From: Pseudomonadota bacterium | GTDB taxonomy: Bacteria > Cyanobacteriota > Vampirovibrionia > Obscuribacterales > Obscuribacteraceae | DNA: 45,895 bases | NCBI GenBank assembly: GCA_021324135.1 | Contig: JAJPJO010000075.1 | Span: 1 to 45,895, forward strand | Reading direction: 5' to 3' | In this document: positions 40,443-45,895 of the stretch, piece by piece | Layout of the letters: each line of letters starts with the position of its first letter | Position numbering within the stretch: the stretch's first letter is position 1 | Notes under the pieces: generated by a model | The model's input: only the letters and a program-made list of their open reading frames with translations | What the model was told of the DNA's origin: nothing | Database searches by the model: none | Translations under genes and position numbers: made by a program

Positions 40443-42713
40443 GTGATGGCAATTTCTACAGTAGAAAAAGACGAGAGGATAATGCCTTATGGTGACCATG
40501 CCTCGGCGCTGGCACTGTGGTGGAAAGTCATATTTCTTTTGCCGCTCTGGGGCATTATCCCCGCTTGCATTATCGGTGCCATAGCCACGCGCCTGGGCCC
40601 GGCGGCGACTGAAATTGGCTTGCTGTTCGTCATGTTTCTCGGCGTCGCCTATTTCATAGAAGATGTCTTGAAGCGCAAAGTGAAAGTCAGCGACGGCACG
40701 CTCTACTTCGGTTACAAAAAGCTCAATTTGAGCCAATTGAAATCGCTGGGGGTATCCTACGAGGACAACAAGCTCATCCCGCGCGATCTTTTGTTCGTTT
40801 TTCAAAATGGCTATCAATTCTTCCTGGAGCTATCGCGGATTGACGCTGACGATGTTCAATACATCGTTAAACTGGTCGACAACCGCTATCCCCACTGCAC
40901 GGTCGATCCCACCCTGCGGACATTGGCTCGCTGTCAGGAACTGAAGCCGAAGTTAGCCACCGCCCTGAGCGATGCCGCCGAGCTTCCTTATCATTCAAAC
41001 AAGGTCCTGGTCGAGTCGATACGCGGATTCATGTCCATGTTCCGGAGCTGGTCGAGGTTAGGACCGGCTCTTGCCTTCGTTGCCTTTGCGCCCGTCTGGA
41101 TGCTCGCCTGCCTGGGCGAATTTTCTATTTTTAAAATGGCAGGAGCGGTGAACAATCAGACATTTCTGGAGCAGTGCTCGCGCGGTCTGAGTTCGGTCTA
41201 CAACCAGATCGGTACATTAATCTCGCACGGCATAGACGCCTTCTCTAATGCCGCTCAAAATCCGGTTGTAGGCACCATTTGCTGTATTGTCAGCATCGCT
41301 CTTCTGATCGAAGTGCTGAAGAAAATCGGGCCGAGTCTGATCGTCCTCGACGAGACCGGCGTTCATCTCTTCCACGCCTTCAAGCGCGTGCGGATGAAAT
41401 CACAATTCTTTCCCTGGGCATTCTTTGCCAAGGCAGAGCTCCTGCGTCCTTCGCAGGATACACACCCGGAGGAATGGAAAATCGTTTTGACTTTTACACA
41501 GTCGGCGGCCGGCTCGGGAAGTAAAAATCTGGTTCTGGAATACAACGCGCTTGAACCAAAGGGGCGGGCTGAGTTGCTTGAGCGTCTCAAACATTTTGCT
41601 CCAAAATGCCAGATCGATCCGGAGTTGACTGAAGCCTTGCTGCCCAAACAGCAGGCAAGTTACACAGAACTCTGGTTACAATCACTCTCAAGCTCACCCA
41701 AACGCGACAATCTCGATCCGCTCGAGCCAGGCGATTTGCTGCAAGATGGGCGTTTCGAGGTGCTCTACAAACTTGGCGTCGGCGGTCAGGGAGCTGCCTA
41801 TCTCTGCCGCGAAAATTCAATCATCGATCGGCAGCACTGTCAGGAATTGGTTTTAAAGGAGACGATTTTTCCTATATTTGTAGATGACACGGTCAGACGA
41901 CAATCATTGGAACGATTCGAGCATGAGGCAAAAACGCTGAACGCTCTCAATCACGAGCATATAGTCAAACTCAGCCAATATTTCGTAGAAGATCATCGCG
42001 GCTACCTCGTCCTCGAGCACATCGAGGGAAAGAATCTGCGAGATCTGAGCGCTAAAAAACCGATGCATGAAAGAGAAGTGCTGGAGCTTGCATTGCAGAT
42101 GTGCGACATGCTCGAATATCTGCATGGACAAGGGGTTCTACACCGCGATTTCACGCCGGACAATCTCATTCTGGAGATAAGCGGCAAGCTCAAGCTGATC
42201 GATTTCAACGTTGCCCAGACCGAGTCAACCGGCATGACTGGAACGGTTGTCGGTAAACACGCCTATGTCCCGCCTGAGCAATTCCGCGGCAAGCCGGTCT
42301 TCGCAAGCGACATCTATGCGATGGGCTGTACTCTTTATCACTTGCTGTCCGGTCACGATCCCGAGCCGATCACGCCATCGATAATTGAAAAGGATCGATC
42401 CGATATCAGCACCAGATTCAGTGCCATCATCAAGAAGTGCACCCATTTGAAGGCGGCCCATCGCTATGAGACCGTTAAGGAGTTGAGGGCGGATTTGAGC
42501 GAGGCTCTGATGGAGATATCAGGCGAAAGCACCCTGCAAGACCACGAAGAATGCAACGGTGCAGGAGACGGCGCTCGCCAGGGAACGAACGAGACCGGCT
42601 TGCCAGTTGGCGAGGCGGTCAATGAATCGATTGCAGGCGAAGCCTGTACCATCAAGTTGAAGGAGAAGGAAAAGGAAAAGGTGCCTGCCGGGAATCAGGC
42701 GGAGGAAGCATAG
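40443..42713 (+). CDS. Polytopic membrane Ser/Thr kinase with two membrane/PH-like modules and DFN motif
   Basis: 756 residues. Two copies of a unit made of a hydrophobic pair and a soluble beta-rich part: helices about 23-48 and 55-73 with KVSDGTLYFGYKKLNL, then helices about 206-226 and 275-293 with IVLDETGVHLFHAFKRV; the latter parts read like bacterial PH domains. Kinase about 436-700: LGVGGQGAAYL, Lys472, HRDFTPDN (567-574), then DFN (587-589) where DFG is expected, PPEQF and DIYAMGCTLYHLL. A Lys/Glu-rich tail (KLKEKEKEK) ends it. Activity is plausible, but the missing DFG glycine is notable. Start GTG 40443 (AGGG seven bases upstream) or ATG 40446. Followed immediately by its paralogue. 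Confidence 0.85.
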   Translation: MMAISTVEKDERIMPYGDHASALALWWKVIFLLPLWGIIPACIIGAIATRLGPAATEIGLLFVMFLGVAYFIEDVLKRKVKVSDGTLYFGYKKLNLSQLKSLGVSYEDNKLIPRDLLFVFQNGYQFFLELSRIDADDVQYIVKLVDNRYPHCTVDPTLRTLARCQELKPKLATALSDAAELPYHSNKVLVESIRGFMSMFRSWSRLGPALAFVAFAPVWMLACLGEFSIFKMAGAVNNQTFLEQCSRGLSSVYNQIGTLISHGIDAFSNAAQNPVVGTICCIVSIALLIEVLKKIGPSLIVLDETGVHLFHAFKRVRMKSQFFPWAFFAKAELLRPSQDTHPEEWKIVLTFTQSAAGSGSKNLVLEYNALEPKGRAELLERLKHFAPKCQIDPELTEALLPKQQASYTELWLQSLSSSPKRDNLDPLEPGDLLQDGRFEVLYKLGVGGQGAAYLCRENSIIDRQHCQELVLKETIFPIFVDDTVRRQSLERFEHEAKTLNALNHEHIVKLSQYFVEDHRGYLVLEHIEGKNLRDLSAKKPMHEREVLELALQMCDMLEYLHGQGVLHRDFTPDNLILEISGKLKLIDFNVAQTESTGMTGTVVGKHAYVPPEQFRGKPVFASDIYAMGCTLYHLLSGHDPEPITPSIIEKDRSDISTRFSAIIKKCTHLKAAHRYETVKELRADLSEALMEISGESTLQDHEECNGAGDGARQGTNETGLPVGEAVNESIAGEACTIKLKEKEKEKVPAGNQAEEA

Positions 42714-44159
42714 ATGGCCGAACTTTCTGTTAGAGCCAAGTACGAAGGCCCCGGCGTCGTTGCGACGCGCTCCGCCTTGAGATTGATGTTTCCGATCTGG
42801 GGTATTGTCTTCCCGCTGATTTCGGTGATCGGGTTTGGCGGAAGTCTGTACATTCTTTGCACACAACCGCTCCTCTGGGCAACTCCGCAAACACCGCAAG
42901 TCTTCGCATTTCTCTTTACCTGCAGCGCTATTGCCCTGCTGGGCCTGGCGCTCACCCGCCTGGTCAATTCGAATTATGTTGTCGTCGACAAGACGGGCAT
43001 ACGTTTGCCGGTGCTTCCCGATCAACCGGGCAATTCCATGCGGTATTACACCTGGTGGCAAATAACGAAGGTGGACATCATCAATGCGGCTAATCAGGAC
43101 TGGCGGAAACGCTGTCTCGTTTTGTATAAAACCAAAGGTCAGCCTATACTCTTGAAGCTCAGTCAAATCGGCGCGCAGGAGCTTGAACAAATGCTGCTTG
43201 CCTTTGAATTGTGGAGCACCAATTGCGAAGTCGGTGCTGATGTCGGCTTGCTCAAGGACGAGGTCAAACTTCTAACATCGGGATCGGACAAGCTTACATA
43301 CACGGACATGTGGGAGGAGGAGCTCCGCCGGCGGTACTGCCCCACTTCATTCATTCCGCTGGAGCCCGGTCGCACATTGAAGAATGGCACACTGAAAGTC
43401 AGGCGGCATCTGGCTCTTGGAGGACTGGCTGCCGTTTATCTTTGCGAACGAGATGAGAGCGAGCTGGTGGTTCTCAAAGAGGCTGTCATACCAGAGGACG
43501 CCATCGAGAGCGTCAAGCAAAAAGCGAAGGAGATGTTCGAGCGCGAAGCCAGGCTGTTGATGGGGCTCAATCATGCCGGCATCGTCAAGGTGCTCGATTA
43601 TTTCGCCGAGGGTGGTCGCAACTATTTATTGCTGCAGTATTTGAACGGTCAGGATATCAGGCAATTCATCAAGCAAAACGGACCGCAGCGAGAGCACCAG
43701 GTGATTGACTGGGCCATCAAAATTGCCGGCATCATGAAGTATCTGCACGAGCAAGACCCACCAATCATCCATCGCGATTTGACTCCCGACAATCTTGTCA
43801 TTACCGACGACGGATCGATCGTCGTCATAGATTTCGGCGCCGCCAACGAGTTTATCGGGCAGGCAACCGGAACTCTGGTCGGTAAGCAGTCGTACATAGC
43901 GCCTGAGCAGTTTCGCGGCAAGGCCGTAGTGGAGAGCGACATATACGCCTTTGGCTGCACACTCTACTTCATGCTCACCGGCAAGGAGCCGGAGGCGCTC
44001 AGCGAGTCCAATCCGAGCGATTTGCGCACGGACCTTTCGCTGGAAATCTGCGAACTGGTCGAGTCGTGCACGCAGATGGAGCCTGAAAACCGCTATCGTT
44101 CGGCGGCACAGCTCATTCCCGTGCTGCGCCGGATCTCGGCACAACATGCCGGTGTATAA
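42714..44159 (+). CDS. Membrane Ser/Thr kinase with one membrane/PH-like module
   Basis: 481 residues. Two membrane helices (about 25-49 and 62-83), a PH-like soluble region (about 85-185, YVVVDKTGIRLPVLP, RCLVLYKTKGQPILLKL), a linker similar to the previous protein (YTDMW and FIPLEPGRTLKNG), then a kinase about 222-475: LALGGLAAVYL, Lys255, HRDLTPDN (353-360), DFG (373-375), APEQF, DIYAFGCTLYFML. Catalytic residues are complete, in contrast to the DFN upstream. The glycine loop (ALGGLAAVY) is slightly unusual. ATG 42714 directly follows the previous TAG, with GGAGGAA upstream, so translation is coupled. Likely a membrane pair that could heterodimerise. Confidence 0.88.
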   Translation: MAELSVRAKYEGPGVVATRSALRLMFPIWGIVFPLISVIGFGGSLYILCTQPLLWATPQTPQVFAFLFTCSAIALLGLALTRLVNSNYVVVDKTGIRLPVLPDQPGNSMRYYTWWQITKVDIINAANQDWRKRCLVLYKTKGQPILLKLSQIGAQELEQMLLAFELWSTNCEVGADVGLLKDEVKLLTSGSDKLTYTDMWEEELRRRYCPTSFIPLEPGRTLKNGTLKVRRHLALGGLAAVYLCERDESELVVLKEAVIPEDAIESVKQKAKEMFEREARLLMGLNHAGIVKVLDYFAEGGRNYLLLQYLNGQDIRQFIKQNGPQREHQVIDWAIKIAGIMKYLHEQDPPIIHRDLTPDNLVITDDGSIVVIDFGAANEFIGQATGTLVGKQSYIAPEQFRGKAVVESDIYAFGCTLYFMLTGKEPEALSESNPSDLRTDLSLEICELVESCTQMEPENRYRSAAQLIPVLRRISAQHAGV

Positions 44160-44188
44160 CGATCGCGAATCGCCGTTTTGTCCAGATC

Positions 44189-44225
44189 CGGCTATCTAAG
44201 CCGTGTCTCAGCCCTCGTCAGGCTG
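44189..44225. terminator. Two short hairpins between convergent kinase and nfu genes
   Basis: CGGCT (44189-44193) pairs with AGCCG (44199-44203), and CAGCC (44209-44213) with GGCTG (44221-44225). Both are 5-bp stems located between the stops of two convergent genes. T tracts are short (CTTTAAA after the second), so termination is plausible but not clear. Confidence 0.3.
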
Positions 44226-44228
44226 GCT

Positions 44229-44471
44229 TTAAACCTGGATGACGCGCTTGATTGTCGGAATTTGCTCTTTCAAAGCCCGCTCGACGCCCATCTTGAGCGT
44301 CATTGTCGAGCTCGGGCACATACCACATGCGCCGACGAGATGAACGAACACTTCGCCATCCTTCACGTCGACCAGTTCGATGTTGCCGCCGTCCATCATC
44401 AGCATCGGGCGAAGCTTGTCGAGGACTTCCTCAACCTTCGCTTTCAATTCGTCTTTTACTTGTTCTGTCAT
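44229..44471 (-). CDS. nfu: Nfu-type iron-sulfur cluster scaffold (NifU C-terminal domain)
   Basis: 80 residues, a stand-alone NifU C-terminal domain as in cyanobacterial NfuA/Nfu. It binds a [4Fe-4S] or [2Fe-2S] cluster between two subunits and passes it to apo-proteins. Motifs: [17 protein letters not shown] and [18 protein letters not shown] with the CxxC pair Cys49/Cys52, then the C-terminal [13 protein letters not shown] start at ATG 44471, six bases after GAGG; a longer frame up to 44531 has no family counterpart. Converges with the membrane kinase gene; divergent from gap. Confidence 0.93.
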   Translation of the reverse strand: MTEQVKDELKAKVEEVLDKLRPMLMMDGGNIELVDVKDGEVFVHLVGACGMCPSSTMTLKMGVERALKEQIPTIKRVIQV

Positions 44472-44836
44472 GACAAACCTCAGGTCCTTAGGGCATTTGC
44501 TTCTTGAGTCGGTCGTCGGGAAGAGCCTCAAGCCCTTTCTTTTATTCTACTGGCTAAGCTTCTTCCTTGTTGCAGTGCTGCGCTGCGGGTAGTCAAGACC
44601 GGCTTCACCATGGCTATATTATCGCTAAACTTGGAAATATTGCGCTAAATCAACAAAATCTCTTAACGCAGAATAAAAAGAATTCGAATAAAAGCGCGAT
44701 TCATATTATCCTCTTGTGCAGCCCCTCAATTCAGGGTCGCGCTAGTACGGACCTGGGGCCTCGAACCGCCTTTTGGCGCTTCCAGCTCAGGGCTCAGGCA
44801 GCCCTCGGGCGTTATCAGCCCTACGAAGGAGAAATC
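44472..44836. other. Divergent intergenic region between nfu and gap
   Basis: 365 gene-free bases, strongly A/T-rich from about 44610 to 44710. It contains -10-like hexamers (TATATT 44615-44620, TATTAT 44704-44709), but no -35 element at a good distance that I would trust. The 3' part (44710-44830) is a long leader before the GAPDH start, ending in AAGGAG. The open frame through it from 44567 looks non-coding. Confidence 0.4.
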
Positions 44837-45862
44837 ATGGCAAAAGTAGCAATTAATGGTTTCGGCAGAATCGGACGCAACGTCTTCAGAGCGTATCTGT
44901 CGAATCTTCCCAAAGAGTATGAGATCGTGGCGATTAACGATCCGTTCCAAAACCTCGAACAGTCGGCTCATCTGCTCAAGTACGACTCGGTGCTTGGTGA
45001 GCTGAAGGACCACAAGATCAGCCACACCCAGGATGCACTGGTCGTCGACGGCAAAAATATCGCCTTCTACGCCGAAAAAGATCCAGCCAGTCTTCCCTGG
45101 AAGAAGCTGAACATCGACATCGTTCTCGAGTGCAGCGGCGCATTTACCGATGCTGAGAAAGCCAAAGCCCATATCGCCGCAGGCGCCAAGAAGGTCCTCA
45201 TCTCCGCTCCGGCGAAGAATGAAGATGTCACCATCGTTCTTGGTGTAAACGACAAATCGTATGATCCGGAGAAGCACAACATCATCTCCAATGCCAGCTG
45301 CACGACGAACTGCCTGGCGCCGCTCGCCAAGGTAATTGATGATGAGTTCGGCATCGAGCAAGGCTTGATGACCACCATCCACAGCTACACCCTCGATCAG
45401 CGTTTGCTTGATGCCGCTCACAGCGATCTGCGCAGAGCCAGAGCTGCTGCCCAGTCCATGATCCCATCATCGACAGGCGCCGCCAAAGCCATCGGTCTGG
45501 TTCTTCCTCACCTGAAAGGCAAACTGAATGGTTTTGCCATGAGAGTGCCGACTCCCAATGTGAGCGTCGTTGATCTCGTCGCCACAACCAAGAAACCCGT
45601 AACCCTAGAGTCAGTCAATGCCGCGCTCAAGAAAGCCGCGCAAGGTGACCTGAAGCAGTATCTCGGCGTTGCCGAGGCACCGCTCGTTTCGGTTGACTTC
45701 GCCGGCAACAAACTCTCATCGATCGTAGACACCGAGCTGACCATGGTGGTGGGAACCAATATGGTCAAAGTTCTCGCCTGGTACGACAACGAGTGGGGCT
45801 ACAGCAACCGCCTGGTCGAGCTTTGCTCGCTGGTCGCGAACAAACTGGCAGTGAAGGTCTAG
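44837..45862 (+). CDS. gap: Glyceraldehyde-3-phosphate dehydrogenase, type I
   Basis: 341 residues. NAD-binding start VAINGFGRIGRN with Asp35 (AINDP), which favours NAD over NADP; catalytic SNASCTTNC (Cys155) and His182 (HSYTLDQ); DLRRARAAAQSMIPSSTGAAKA and AMRVPTPNVSVVDL; C-terminal WYDNEWGYSNRLVEL. It oxidises glyceraldehyde-3-phosphate to 1,3-bisphosphoglycerate in glycolysis. Two small departures from the usual text: SYTLDQ for SYTNDQ and LLDAAHSDL for ILDLPHKDL. ATG 44837 has AAGGAG eight bases upstream and gives the standard N-terminus. Complete; the last 33 bases of the window follow it without a clear terminator. Confidence 0.96.
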   Translation: MAKVAINGFGRIGRNVFRAYLSNLPKEYEIVAINDPFQNLEQSAHLLKYDSVLGELKDHKISHTQDALVVDGKNIAFYAEKDPASLPWKKLNIDIVLECSGAFTDAEKAKAHIAAGAKKVLISAPAKNEDVTIVLGVNDKSYDPEKHNIISNASCTTNCLAPLAKVIDDEFGIEQGLMTTIHSYTLDQRLLDAAHSDLRRARAAAQSMIPSSTGAAKAIGLVLPHLKGKLNGFAMRVPTPNVSVVDLVATTKKPVTLESVNAALKKAAQGDLKQYLGVAEAPLVSVDFAGNKLSSIVDTELTMVVGTNMVKVLAWYDNEWGYSNRLVELCSLVANKLAVKV

Positions 45863-45895
45863 AGCCTTCTTTCATGCCTGTTTCAGCTGGCTCGA

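Noticed and set aside
44567-44836. N-terminal extension of GAPDH
   Set aside because: The family begins at MAKVAINGFGRIG; the start at 44837 has AAGGAG, and the upstream residues resemble translated leader sequence.

Overview
The window is 45.9 kb of densely packed bacterial DNA with short intergenic gaps and many 1-10 nt gaps or overlaps inside operons. Its most striking property is the number of proteins with a protein-kinase fold: seven eukaryote-like Ser/Thr kinases or close variants, one very large atypical kinase, one N-lobe-less pseudokinase, one DUF2252 protein, and three histidine kinases with one response regulator. Many of these proteins also carry TPR repeats. This repertoire, with NAD-type GAPDH, a Nfu scaffold, GshB and an MtnB/MtnD/MtnC methionine-salvage set, reminds me of non-photosynthetic relatives of Cyanobacteria (Vampirovibrionia/Melainabacteria, perhaps Obscuribacterales). 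That assignment is an inference from gene content, as there is no rRNA or other marker gene here. I saw no tRNA, rRNA, CRISPR array, insertion sequence or phage gene.

Layout. 1-2957 (minus): hot-dog thioesterase, ACS-type MFS transporter, exported TPR-matrixin metalloprotease. 3266-6601 (plus): tandem duplicate cytoplasmic Ser/Thr kinases with shared, unassigned N- and C-terminal domains. 19465-6603 (minus): a probable five-gene operon starting with glutathione synthetase, followed by three receptor-like kinases (kinase, one membrane helix, LRR-like repeats, TPRs) and a 1468-residue atypical kinase with a TPR-rich body. 19557-21437 (minus): exported TPR/monoacylglycerol-lipase-like protein. 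21573-25731 (plus): HEAT-like protein, aldo/keto reductase, DUF2939-like membrane protein, pseudokinase. 26043-25714 (minus): small TPR protein whose start region lies in an inverted repeat. 26044-26761: the largest gene-free stretch, with a four-unit 11-bp direct-repeat operator, a -10 box and two terminator-like hairpins.

26762-31772 (plus): DUF2252 protein and two tandem histidine kinases whose defects are complementary. The first has lost the phospho-accepting His (it is Gln) but keeps the ATP-binding boxes. The second keeps the His but has degenerate ATP-binding G1/G2 boxes. 34642-31814 (minus): intact OmpR-type regulator and CHASE3-PAS histidine kinase, convergent with that pair. 35724-34822 (minus): exported glycerophosphodiesterase. 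35830-38986 (plus): SGNH-like membrane protein, then mtnB, mtnD, mtnC and possibly a small exported protein. 40355-39296 (minus): small membrane protein and alpha/beta hydrolase. 40443-44159 (plus): two membrane-anchored kinases with a shared membrane/PH-like module. 44471-44229 (minus): Nfu. 44837-45862 (plus): GAPDH.

The best candidates for something undescribed are the complementary split histidine-kinase pair with its DUF2252 partner, the PHO-box-like promoter and small-RNA-like transcript just upstream of it, and the receptor-like kinase operon headed by gshB. Everything is read by eye: domain names rest on motifs, and no search was run.
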